Below, piece by piece: positions 1 to 6,758 of a DNA stretch of 9,216 nucleotides (the stretch's first letter is position 1; every line of letters starts with the position of its first letter). The DNA is from Roseburia sp. GTDB lineage: Bacteria; Bacillota; Clostridia; Lachnospirales; Lachnospiraceae. The stretch spans positions 1 to 9,216 of the forward strand of contig DMYD01000054.1 in NCBI GenBank assembly GCA_003483745.1. The letters run 5' to 3'. The notes under the pieces are model-generated. The model made no database searches. It was given only the letters and a program-made list of their open reading frames with translations, and was not told the origin of the DNA. The position numbers and the translations under genes were made by a program.

Positions 1-2
1 CT

Positions 3-518
3 GTTGTTCGTATTTATTCTCTTGCCGGAGAGTTTCTTTGTGAATGGCCCAGAGCTACCCGCAAAGGACAGTGGTCAACCAATCCTGAACACTTGCCAGA
101 TAACTATAAAGGATTCACTCAGTGGAATGGTCCTTACTTTATCCAGAAAGCTCAGCTCATTGGCAAGAATACAGAAACTGTTATCCGGGCGATCCTCAAA
201 TCCAGACCATACGAAGTACAGACCTATCGTATGTGCTTAGGTATTCTGAACTTTACAAAGAAGTATAGCAATAAGGCTCTGGAGGAGTGCTGTAAGCAAG
301 CGATTGCTCTGAATAAGCAGAAATATACCTTTATTAAACATACGATATCTGTTGTAGCAGATGATCTCGGAGAGGCAGGATACCGTCATTCCACACCGGC
401 AAAGAAAGAACCGGTACGAGGAGGGTATGTAATGCCACCGGAAGCTTCCAGTATCGACACTCTTTTATCACGCAGCAAGGCTCTTGCTGATCAGATGCGA
501 GAGGAGGTCGATGAATGA
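3..518 (+). CDS. istA: IS21-family transposase IstA, C-terminal part (partial)
   Basis: The frame is open from the window edge to a TGA at 516-518, giving about 171 residues, so the start and the DDE catalytic core lie upstream. What remains resembles the end of IS21 IstA proteins: a beta-rich segment with arginine-lysine-glycine-glutamine (RKGQW) and PEHLPDNY, then a W-G-x-x-F-type stretch (WNGPYFIQKA), then an alpha-helical tail with SRPYEVQTYRMCLGIL, which in the family follows the catalytic domain. IstA cuts and joins the IS ends together with IstB. The last codons overlap istB (ATGA), so the two are translated as a coupled pair. A TTG at 93 could be taken as a start by a gene finder, but homology-like sequence continues upstream of it. 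Confidence 0.88.
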   Translation, partial: VVRIYSLAGEFLCEWPRATRKGQWSTNPEHLPDNYKGFTQWNGPYFIQKAQLIGKNTETVIRAILKSRPYEVQTYRMCLGILNFTKKYSNKALEECCKQAIALNKQKYTFIKHTISVVADDLGEAGYRHSTPAKKEPVRGGYVMPPEASSIDTLLSRSKALADQMREEVDE

Positions 519-1255
519 TGCTTACAGGAACTGCACTGATAAATGAACTCGTTGATGAACTGAACGAGCTTAAGCTTTCCACTATGGCAGCTACATTGGA
601 TGATCTGTATCACAAACCCGGATTTTTGGAAATGGATCGACTTACGCTTATTGCAGAACTGATTGGACCACAATTTCAGGAAAAGGTCAGCACGACATTA
701 AAGAATCGCTTAACAGCTGCACATCTGAAGGGCTCACCTGAAGAATTGTCAGACTGTGTGGACTCTGACAAGCGGGAGTATCTGCCTGCTGGTATAACAG
801 AGGTGCTTTCCTCTTTTGACTTTATTGAAAGGGGTTACAATGTCTGTATTCTCGGAGAATCAGACTCCGGAAAATCTTACCTTGCAAAAACTATCGGCAT
901 AAAGGCCTGCAACCGATATAACGTCGGTTACTTTCACAGCGAGGAACTTCTGGAAAGCATGGTAGCTCTTAAAGAGCAGGATTACGATAAATATGCCCGT
1001 AAGATGAAGAAGTATCTCAAATGGGAACTGATCATCCTGGATGATTTCCTGCTCCACACAATCACTGACGAAAGAGAGATTAAAATCCTCTTTGAGCTTC
1101 TTGAGAAGCGGAACGAGCAGAGAAAAAGCACCATCGTATGCTCACAGCGTGATCCGGATAACTGGAAAGCGATGATCCTCAACGATGAGGTATCTGCCAA
1201 TTCCATTATGAAGAGAGCTACAAAACACTACACGATTAAGATTAACACACGATAA
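515..1255 (+). CDS. istB: IS21-family helper ATPase IstB
   Basis: A 246-residue protein, normal length for IstB (about 240-260). IstB is an AAA+ ATPase related to DnaC that selects target DNA and activates IstA. An N-terminal helical domain (1-100) is followed by the ATPase core: Walker A GESDSGKS at 114-121, Walker B LIILDD at 172-177, a sensor-I-like IVCSQRDPDNW at 207-217, and a C-terminal arginine-containing helix ANSIMKRATKHY. The start at 515 overlaps the istA stop (ATGATGA context); GAGGAGG at 501-507 is 7 bases upstream. A second ATG at 518 is equally usable. The Walker A loop is unusual in having S-D-S rather than the common T-G-V, but the P-loop GK(S/T) is intact, so it looks functional. 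Confidence 0.93.
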   Translation: MMLTGTALINELVDELNELKLSTMAATLDDLYHKPGFLEMDRLTLIAELIGPQFQEKVSTTLKNRLTAAHLKGSPEELSDCVDSDKREYLPAGITEVLSSFDFIERGYNVCILGESDSGKSYLAKTIGIKACNRYNVGYFHSEELLESMVALKEQDYDKYARKMKKYLKWELIILDDFLLHTITDEREIKILFELLEKRNEQRKSTIVCSQRDPDNWKAMILNDEVSANSIMKRATKHYTIKINTR

Positions 1256-1278
1256 GCGGTAATCTTCTAACTAAAAAA

Positions 1279-1345
1279 TGGGCGGCCGTTGGCTTCGGAA
1301 AACGGCCGTTCTAAAACAGAATGGCGACCGCTGGATGCCGTAAAC
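1279..1345 (+). repeat. IS21 right-end repeats
   Basis: Two imperfect direct repeats lie behind istB: 1279-1303 (ATGGGCGGCCGTTGGCTTCG...) and 1321-1345 (ATGGCGACCGCTGGATGCCG...), about three quarters identical and both ending in AAAAC/TAAAC. Such paired internal repeats are the transposase binding sites at IS21 ends. Between them CGGCCGTT (1283-1290) and AACGGCCG (1301-1308) form a perfect 8-bp inverted repeat with a 10-base loop, without a T-run after it, so it may slow transcription leaving istB but is not a classic terminator. Confidence 0.65.
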
Positions 1346-1349
1346 TGCA

Positions 1350-2714
1350 CTTGCCGATCTAATCGGACAGAAGCAGGGCAGAAAAACTCTCTTTCCGGGA
1401 TATGGGGCAATGGTGTTTGATGAGTCCCACAAGCTGATAGATGCCGCAAGGCAGATGTATAGCACAGTCTGGGACGAGCAGGATGCGGAACTTATCGTGG
1501 GTTTGAGTGAAGTGAACAGAAGAACCGCGGGCATGGATGAACTTACTATGTTACGGAGTCAGATTGTGGAATATAACAGACAGATATTTGACAGACTGTC
1601 GGGAGATTTAGCAGGAAACCACACCAGAGAGGGAAGCAGGATTGAAATAGTGATAGGTTCCATGGAAAAAATTTACATAAGGCACATGGTAAAGACTTTA
1701 GAGCAGCTTCCCTTATCCTATCAGGAAAACAGCGGACAGAAAATGCGGTTGCAGGGTCTGAAAAAGCGTTGCCAGGAGCTGACGGACAAGCTGGCCGTAT
1801 TTTTAAACAGCGGAAATTCAATCTGCTGGATGGAAAAGAGGGAGAACGGCAGGCTTGCCCTGTGTGCGGTTCCAATGGAACTGGAACAGGTTTTATTCCG
1901 TGACATCTGGAGCAGACCGATACCGGTTATTATTACGTCCGGCACAATGTCAGTCCGGGGTGATTTCAGTCACTTCAAGAGAATGACAGGGCTTTCCTTT
2001 GCAGTTATATCAAGAATCATAGAAACCAGCAAGCCCTCACCCTTTGATTTTCAGAGTAACGGTCTGCTCTATATACCGGAGCGTATGCCGTTTCCGAATA
2101 TCCGGGATGACAGATACATACAGGCGGTCATGGCGGAAATATTGCAGATAGTGTCTGCCACTCATGGACATACCCTGATCCTTTTTACATCCTATTGGCT
2201 CATGGAGAGGGTGTTCTATGGTCTGAAGGAGCAGCTTTCCGATTATCCGCTGTTTCTCATGGGAAGAGGCAGATTGGATGTGATAAGTAGCTTCCGCAGG
2301 AGCGGAAACGGAGTGCTGTTTGCCAGTGACAGTGCCGGAGAGGGAATTGACCTAGCAGGGGATATACTTTCCAGTCTGATTGTGGTAAAACTGCCGTTTC
2401 CCGTGCCGGATCCGGTCATGGAATACCAGAGAAACCTGTATGAGGACTTTGATTTATACCGCAGGGACATCATCATCCCGGAAATGCTGATTAAACTAAG
2501 GCAGTGGTTCGGGCGCGGCATCCGCAGGGAAAAGGATACAGCGGTATTTTCCATCTTAGACAGCAGGGCATCCCTGCGTGGCAGATACCGGGCAGAAATT
2601 CTGAATACCCTGCCGACCATGCCGGTCACGGACAGGCTCATGGATGTGGCAGACTTTATTATAAGGAAGAAAGCAGACAGTTATTTTATGGATAAGGAGT
2701 GGGAAGAAGACTGA
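1350..2714 (+). pseudogene. DinG/Rad3-type superfamily 2 DNA helicase, 5'-truncated by IS21 insertion
   Basis: From the ATG at 1410 the frame codes 434 residues; in-frame codons before it (1350-1409) still read as helicase (QKQGRKTLFPGYG) up to the IS end. Numbered from that ATG: motif II DESH at 4-7 (DEAH in relatives), TSGT at 176-179 (motif III-like), LILFTSY at 256-262, EGIDLAGD at 311-318 (motif V), and QWFGRGIRR at 365-373 (motif VI). This set is that of DinG/XPD-like 5'-3' helicases; I do not see the four cysteines of an Fe-S cluster, which would lie mostly upstream. The Walker A region and everything before it are missing, so ATP hydrolysis should be lost. The rest has no internal stop, pointing to a recent disruption. 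ATP-dependent helicases of this kind are common in conjugative elements; the exact role here is unknown. Confidence 0.8.
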
Positions 2715-2839
2715 AAATCGTATTGATCGTTGTGGGCGCTGTAGCAGGCGCCCTTGCTGTTATGTTTCTGGCGGCCTGTATTGCAGTTGCTGGGGCTATA
2801 GAATGTATGAGAGCATTGGAAGAAATAACAGGGATGTAA
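2711..2839 (+). CDS. Small one-helix membrane peptide, unknown function
   Basis: A 42-residue reading frame that starts with CTG overlapping the helicase TGA and ends at TAA 2837-2839. It consists almost wholly of one hydrophobic segment (KIVLIVVGAVAGALAVMFLA then ACIAVAGAI) followed by a short polar tail with CMRALEEITGM, so it should insert in the membrane. AAGGAG at 2694-2699 is 11 bases before the CTG; GTG at 2699 (46 residues) and TTG at 2723 are other possible starts, and no ATG is available near the beginning. Very small hydrophobic proteins at this position are frequent in clostridial conjugative elements. I do not recognise the family. The composition and context argue for a real gene, while the odd start codon leaves doubt. 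Confidence 0.45.
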   Translation: MKIVLIVVGAVAGALAVMFLAACIAVAGAIECMRALEEITGM

Positions 2840-2850
2840 TGCTGTGAAAA

Positions 2851-2862
2851 ATGCTATAGCAT
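2851..2862. repeat. 12-bp perfect palindrome ATGCTATAGCAT
   Basis: A perfect palindrome in the 91-base gap between the membrane peptide and the DUF6870-like gene. It could be an operator for a dimeric regulator, but no regulator gene is visible in the window. A second small hairpin (CAGCA 2896-2900 with TGCTG 2907-2911) lies just before the next ribosome binding site. Confidence 0.3.
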
Positions 2863-2930
2863 AGGACAATCCGGTAAAAGAATAGACTTAGATAGCAGCA
2901 AGATTATGCTGTCCGGAAAGGAGAGAAGCC

Positions 2931-3200
2931 TTGGAACTGACAAAGGAAAGACTTGAAGAAATGGCTGCCGTGGATATAAGGACGGTAGATATTTCCACTC
3001 TGACTGATTTGAGGGACATAGAGATTGATACATCCCTGCCTGTGGAGAAGAAGCTGGATGCGTTTGCAAGGCAGACGAACAATGTCTATGTCAACCGGAT
3101 CGGTGATTATGTAGTTAAGGTCAGGTTCCAAAAAGACGGAGCCAGCATAGATGATAAAATGGCGGAATATCTGCAAAGGTTATCCGAAATTCATATTTGA
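2931..3200 (+). CDS. DUF6870-like small conjugative-element protein
   Basis: An 89-residue protein starting with TTG at 2931; the start is set by AAAGGAG at 2917-2923, seven bases upstream, and no ATG sits at a suitable distance. The order of features matches, as I recall it, the small DUF6870 family found in clostridial conjugative elements: an acidic N-terminal helix (ELTKERLEEMAAVDIRTVD), S-x-L-x-D-(I/L)-R-D-I at about 22-31, LPVEKKLDAFARQTNN (36-51) and a closing beta part IGDYVVKVRFQKDGASIDD with a C-terminal helix. Its biochemical role is not known. It is soluble, without a signal peptide or membrane segment. Lying directly before the recombinases, it may be co-regulated with them, but a separate leader (3201-3333) divides the two. 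Confidence 0.75.
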   Translation: MELTKERLEEMAAVDIRTVDISTLTDLRDIEIDTSLPVEKKLDAFARQTNNVYVNRIGDYVVKVRFQKDGASIDDKMAEYLQRLSEIHI

Positions 3201-3214
3201 AAAATTCATATTTG
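3187..3214 (+). repeat. Tandem 13-bp repeat AAATTCATATTTG
   Basis: The 13 bases occur exactly at 3187-3199 and again at 3202-3214, period 15. The first copy contains the last codons and part of the stop of the DUF6870-like gene; the second lies in the leader of recombinase 1 and overlaps a possible -35 element. It may be a short tandem duplication or paired sites for a DNA-binding protein. Confidence 0.5.
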
Positions 3215-3240
3215 GATTGAAAAATCCGCTTATCTATGCT
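3212..3240 (+). promoter_or_regulatory. Possible sigma-A promoter for the recombinase operon
   Basis: TTGGAT (3212-3217) and TATGCT (3235-3240) are spaced 17 bases, a reasonable -35/-10 pair. Transcription would start near 3247, just where the first arm of the leader hairpin (3249) begins, which supports the reading. Both boxes deviate from consensus, so the call is tentative. Confidence 0.35.
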
Positions 3241-3248
3241 AACCTAAT

Positions 3249-3327
3249 ATCAGGACAAATCAGCGTAACTCCTGATTTTATGGAAAGGAAAAGCCACCGG
3301 CTTCCCCCTAACAAAAAAGTCAGGAGT
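3249..3327 (+). promoter_or_regulatory. Leader with alternative hairpins that can hide the recombinase-1 ribosome binding site
   Basis: The segment ACTCCTGATTTT (3268-3279) can pair in two exclusive ways. With ATCAGGA upstream (3249-3255) it gives a 7-bp stem with a 14-base loop followed by TTTT. With AAAGTCAGGAGT downstream (3316-3327) it gives a 12-bp stem with one G-T wobble that contains the AGGAG ribosome binding site of recombinase 1. Inside the loop of the long stem lies a smaller hairpin, AAGCC (3291-3295) with GGCTT (3299-3303). This is the layout of a translational (or mixed) attenuator. The pairing is seen directly; the regulatory role and any inducing signal are inferred. No convincing leader peptide with its own ribosome binding site was found. 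Confidence 0.5.
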
Positions 3328-3333
3328 GATAAC

Positions 3334-5019
3334 ATGAAAGAACAATCTAAATTCTTTGCCGCCATGTATCTGCGTCTTTCCAGAGATGACAATGTGAAAG
3401 TGGAGCATGATGGCAACGCCATGATAAATGGCGTATCTAAAGCCGAAAGCAACAGCATAGGAAGTCAGAGGGAGTTGATCCGTTCCTTTTTAAATGAACA
3501 GGAGGATATGGAACTCTATGACATTTATGTAGATGATGGCTTTTCCGGCAGTAATTTCGACAGACCAGAATTTAACAGAATGATGAAAGATATTGAAGCG
3601 GGCAGGGTTAACTGCGTGGTTGTGAAAGACCTGTCCCGTTTCGGGCGTGATTACATTGAAGCCGGAAGGTATCTGGAAAAGATATTCCCGGTTCTTGGTG
3701 TGCGTTTCATTGCCTTAACTGATCATTACGACAGCATATCGGCAGACACCGGAGAACGCCAGATCGTGATTCCGGTCAAAAATTTCATCAATGATTCTTA
3801 TTGCCGGGACATTTCCACCAAGGTAAAAAGCCAGCTCGCAGTGAAGCGGAAAGCCGGGGAATGTTTATCTTCTTTTGCCGTATATGGCTATCGCAAGTCC
3901 CCGGAGAATAAGAACAATCTGGTGGTGGATGATTATGCGGCAGAGATTGTACGCAGGATATTCCGGTGGAAAATTGAGGGAATGGCGGTGTCTGCCATTG
4001 CAAAGAAGCTGAACGAGCTGCACATTCTTTCCCCGAAAGAATATAAAAAGTCTACGGGGCTTAACTACCGGGGCGGGTTTACCGGCGGCTCCGGTTCACA
4101 GTGGAGCAGTTCATCGGTGAAGCGTATCTTAACCAATGAAGTTTATCTGGGGCACCTGCTGCAGGGCAGGACAGAAAAAGTCAATTATAAGGTGAAAAAG
4201 AGTATTGAGAAACCAAAGGAAGAATGGGTGCGTGTGGAAAATACCCATGAGCCTATTATCTCAGACAGTGATTTTGAAGCGGTGCAGAATCTGCTAAAGG
4301 CGGACGGAAGAGTAAGCCCGGAAAGCAAAAGTTTAAGTCCGTTCATGGGACTTCTGTTCTGCGGGGACTGCGGCGAACAGATGGTGCGGCGCAGAGTCCG
4401 GTATAAGGAATCCGATAAGGTGTACTATATCTGTTCCACAAAAAACCGGGGCGAGGGATGCAGCCGCCACAGCATAGAGGAAAATACGTTAAAGGAACTG
4501 GTGGGCATTGCGGTCCGCAGGTATGCCAATGACTTTTTAGCGCAGAGTAAACTTTTTGAACAGGCGAAAGAAAAAGAGACAAATCTGGAAGCAGTTGCGG
4601 GATGCCAGAAGGAGCTTACACGGCTGAAACAGGAGCAGGATAAGTATTACGGTCTCTGCGCAGGACTCTATGACGATCTAAGGCAGAATGTCGTAACAAA
4701 GGAAGAATTTGAACGTCTGCACAAGGAGTTTCAGCGCAAGGCACAAGAACTGGAGAAAGCACAGGAACAGCAACAGGACATGATACGGCGGATGCTGCAG
4801 AAAGGTGTAGTCAGTGCTTCAAGGCTGGCAAAATTTCAGGATTCCCTGAAGCTTGCTGAAATTGACCGGCATACTTTGACGAGTCTGGTAAAGCGGATTT
4901 ATGTGTTCGAGGATAAAAGACTTGAGATAGAGTTTTATTTTCGGGATGAATACCGGATCATGCAGGAATATGTCACTGCACTTTCGGGGCAGGAAAGCGG
5001 CAGGGAAAGGAGTGCATGA
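3334..5019 (+). CDS. Large serine recombinase 1
   Basis: A 561-residue site-specific recombinase of the large serine family, expected to cut and rejoin DNA at attachment sites through a phosphoserine link. The catalytic domain has YLRLS at 12-16 (nucleophile Ser16), SIGSQRELI at 41-49, DDGFSGSNFDRPEF at 67-80 and KDLSRFGRDY at 98-107 (Arg102, Arg105). The recombinase (DNA-binding) domain spans about 180-320 (YGYR 184-187, SSVKRILTN 260-268, YLGHL 271-275). A zinc ribbon follows: Cys343, Cys346, Cys367, Cys376. A charged coiled coil covers about 405-490. The start is ATG 3334 with AGGAG 3322-3326; the frame is open further upstream but without a ribosome binding site, and 3280 ATG is not preceded by one. 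It ends by overlapping recombinase 2 (ATGA). All key residues are present. Confidence 0.95.
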   Translation: MKEQSKFFAAMYLRLSRDDNVKVEHDGNAMINGVSKAESNSIGSQRELIRSFLNEQEDMELYDIYVDDGFSGSNFDRPEFNRMMKDIEAGRVNCVVVKDLSRFGRDYIEAGRYLEKIFPVLGVRFIALTDHYDSISADTGERQIVIPVKNFINDSYCRDISTKVKSQLAVKRKAGECLSSFAVYGYRKSPENKNNLVVDDYAAEIVRRIFRWKIEGMAVSAIAKKLNELHILSPKEYKKSTGLNYRGGFTGGSGSQWSSSSVKRILTNEVYLGHLLQGRTEKVNYKVKKSIEKPKEEWVRVENTHEPIISDSDFEAVQNLLKADGRVSPESKSLSPFMGLLFCGDCGEQMVRRRVRYKESDKVYYICSTKNRGEGCSRHSIEENTLKELVGIAVRRYANDFLAQSKLFEQAKEKETNLEAVAGCQKELTRLKQEQDKYYGLCAGLYDDLRQNVVTKEEFERLHKEFQRKAQELEKAQEQQQDMIRRMLQKGVVSASRLAKFQDSLKLAEIDRHTLTSLVKRIYVFEDKRLEIEFYFRDEYRIMQEYVTALSGQESGRERSA

Positions 5020-6758
5020 GTATGGGAAGAACATCAAAGAGGCAGTCAGCGGGAAAAGGTTCGGACACACCCGCGAGTGCTGCTAAGAATCAAAAGAGCA
5101 GGCAGTATAAGGCTGGTATTTATGCCAGACTCTCCGCAGATATAGACAAAAAAGTTTGCAGGCAAACTTCAAAGAATGAATCAGTAGAGGTGCAGATAGA
5201 GATCGCCAGGAAATTCATTGAGGAATGGAACGGAAAACATACGGATAAAATTGAAGTGGCAGACTGTTATATCGACTTGGGAAAGACGGGAACCAATTTT
5301 AACCGGGGTGCGTTTCAGCGGCTGATGCAGGATGTCCGCATGGGAGACATTAACTGTGTGATCGTAAAAGACCTGTCCCGTTTTGGCAGAAATTATCTGG
5401 AAGCCGGAAATTATATAGAGAAGATTTTCCCGTTCCTTGGTGTGCGTTTCATAGCCGTGGCGGATGGCTTTGATACCGGGGCAGGCGGCAATGAAACGAA
5501 ACAGATGGTATCGGAAATCAAGAATCTGATAAATGATATGTATGCCAAGGATTTTTCTGTAAAAGCAAAAGCTTCTCTGGCACAGAGAAGAAAAGAAGGC
5601 TCTTATGTGGGCGGTCCTGCACCTTATGGGTATCAGGCTGTCTGGGAGGGCAAAGTACGCAGGCTGATACCGGATGAAAATACGGCAGAGATTGTCAGAT
5701 ATATTTATAAGAAATTTATCGAAACGGAAAGCTATACGGCGGTTACGGATGACCTGAATATCCGTAAAATCAATCCACCGGCAGTGTATCATAAGACGGG
5801 AGAGGTCTACTGCCTGCCGGATGCAGTTTACAAGGGCTGGGATAAAGGCAGTGTGGAGCGAATTATTAAAAGTGATACTTACTCCGGCAGGCTGGTACAG
5901 GGAAAGACTAGCATTACTGCAAGAGATGAAAGTAACCGCATTCATAAGCCGGAAAATGACTGGGTGGTAAAGGAAGAAGCACATGAGCCGTTAATCACGC
6001 CAGAGATTATGAAGGAGGCGGCCAGAGTAAGGAGGAAACTGCGGGAGCAGACAAAGAGCCACGCTCATCCAACGAAAGGCTGCCCTATCGGGGAAAATGT
6101 TTTTGACAAGGTGCTGTACTGCGGCGTATGCGGGCGGAAAATGACAAGACACAGCTATGTGAAGCACTATGCGGATGATAGTAAAAACCGCATGGATGGT
6201 TATTTTTGTATGAATGGCGGAGCAACCAAAACAGATAACTGTCCGTCCTCTAACCGTATCTCGAAAAATGCGTTGACGGATATCCTTTTTACACTGTTTG
6301 AAAAAGAATTTGATGTGGGCATGAAAAAACAGAGAATGTATTTAGATACTGCAAGAGCAATCATCCGGCACAAAAAGCAGGAACTGGAGCAGAGTCTTCA
6401 TGCCGTGGTCTGCACAAAGCTCCGGCTTGCAGAGGAAGAAAGCGGGAAGTATATGGCATACCGCATGGGCAATCTTTCACAGAAAGACTATGTGGAGTAT
6501 AAGATGTGCAAAGAAAATAGGCTGCGGGACTTGGAGAAGCAGGAGAGCAGCTTCAAGGAGCAGGAAGTAAGCCTTGAGCGTGGCGGAGAAACCTATCTGA
6601 AAGCAGTCCGTGCATTGATAAAACTAAAGAATGAACAGGTACTTACCAGGGAGCTTATTGAATCGCTGATAGATAAAATCTATGTGTATCCGGGGAAAAG
6701 GGTGGAAGTCTTATTTGCATACAGTGATGCACTGATGGAAGGGCGGGTGGCAAAATGA
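5016..6758 (+). CDS. Large serine recombinase 2, variant catalytic-domain motif
   Basis: A 580-residue large serine recombinase, second of three. It begins with a basic, serine-rich tail of about 30 residues, then YARLS at 36-40 (nucleophile Ser40), KDLSRFGRNY at 118-127 (Arg122, Arg125) and FPFLGVRFIAV at 138-148. The DNA-binding domain (about 195-340) has PAPYGY 201-206 and SVERIIKSDTYSG; the zinc ribbon uses Cys369, Cys372, Cys398, Cys409; coiled coil about 440-520. It differs from its neighbours in two catalytic-domain places: VEVQIEIARKF replaces the SI..QR segment, and DLGKTGTNFNRGAF (87-100) replaces the usual DDGFSGTNFDRP. The ATG at 5016 overlaps the previous stop, but AAAGGAG (5006-5012) is only 3 bases away; ATG 5022 is 9 bases away and may be the true start. 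It ends overlapping recombinase 3. Confidence 0.94.
   Translation: MSMGRTSKRQSAGKGSDTPASAAKNQKSRQYKAGIYARLSADIDKKVCRQTSKNESVEVQIEIARKFIEEWNGKHTDKIEVADCYIDLGKTGTNFNRGAFQRLMQDVRMGDINCVIVKDLSRFGRNYLEAGNYIEKIFPFLGVRFIAVADGFDTGAGGNETKQMVSEIKNLINDMYAKDFSVKAKASLAQRRKEGSYVGGPAPYGYQAVWEGKVRRLIPDENTAEIVRYIYKKFIETESYTAVTDDLNIRKINPPAVYHKTGEVYCLPDAVYKGWDKGSVERIIKSDTYSGRLVQGKTSITARDESNRIHKPENDWVVKEEAHEPLITPEIMKEAARVRRKLREQTKSHAHPTKGCPIGENVFDKVLYCGVCGRKMTRHSYVKHYADDSKNRMDGYFCMNGGATKTDNCPSSNRISKNALTDILFTLFEKEFDVGMKKQRMYLDTARAIIRHKKQELEQSLHAVVCTKLRLAEEESGKYMAYRMGNLSQKDYVEYKMCKENRLRDLEKQESSFKEQEVSLERGGETYLKAVRALIKLKNEQVLTRELIESLIDKIYVYPGKRVEVLFAYSDALMEGRVAK

Larger units (their letters stand above)
1..1349 (+). 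mobile_element. IS21-family insertion sequence, right part (left end outside window)
   Basis: The segment holds the end of an IstA transposase, a complete IstB helper ATPase overlapping it by ATGA, and after istB two related repeats (1279-1303 and 1321-1345), as expected for the multiple terminal repeats of IS21-family ends. On the minus strand the proposed end reads TGCAGTTTACGG, that is, the + strand would end in CA, which fits IS21-type termini. The right boundary at 1349 is an inference: immediately after it the interrupted helicase reading frame resumes (in-frame stop at 1341-1343, helicase-like residues from about 1350). The left end and the target-site duplication are not visible. Confidence 0.8.

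Noticed and set aside
1283..1308. GC-rich hairpin after istB as a terminator
   Set aside because: The stem is followed by TTCTAAAAC and not a T-run; it is better seen as part of the IS end.
3151..3333. Upstream extension of recombinase 1 (open frame from 3151)
   Set aside because: It overlaps the DUF6870-like gene, has no ribosome binding site, and the translated sequence is unlike the N-terminus of serine recombinases, which begins just before YLRLS; ATG 3334 has AGGAG at proper distance.
5181..5984. Long 267-codon open frame on the minus strand inside recombinase 2
   Set aside because: It lies wholly opposite a gene with clear family motifs, has no ribosome binding site and shows no recognisable domain.
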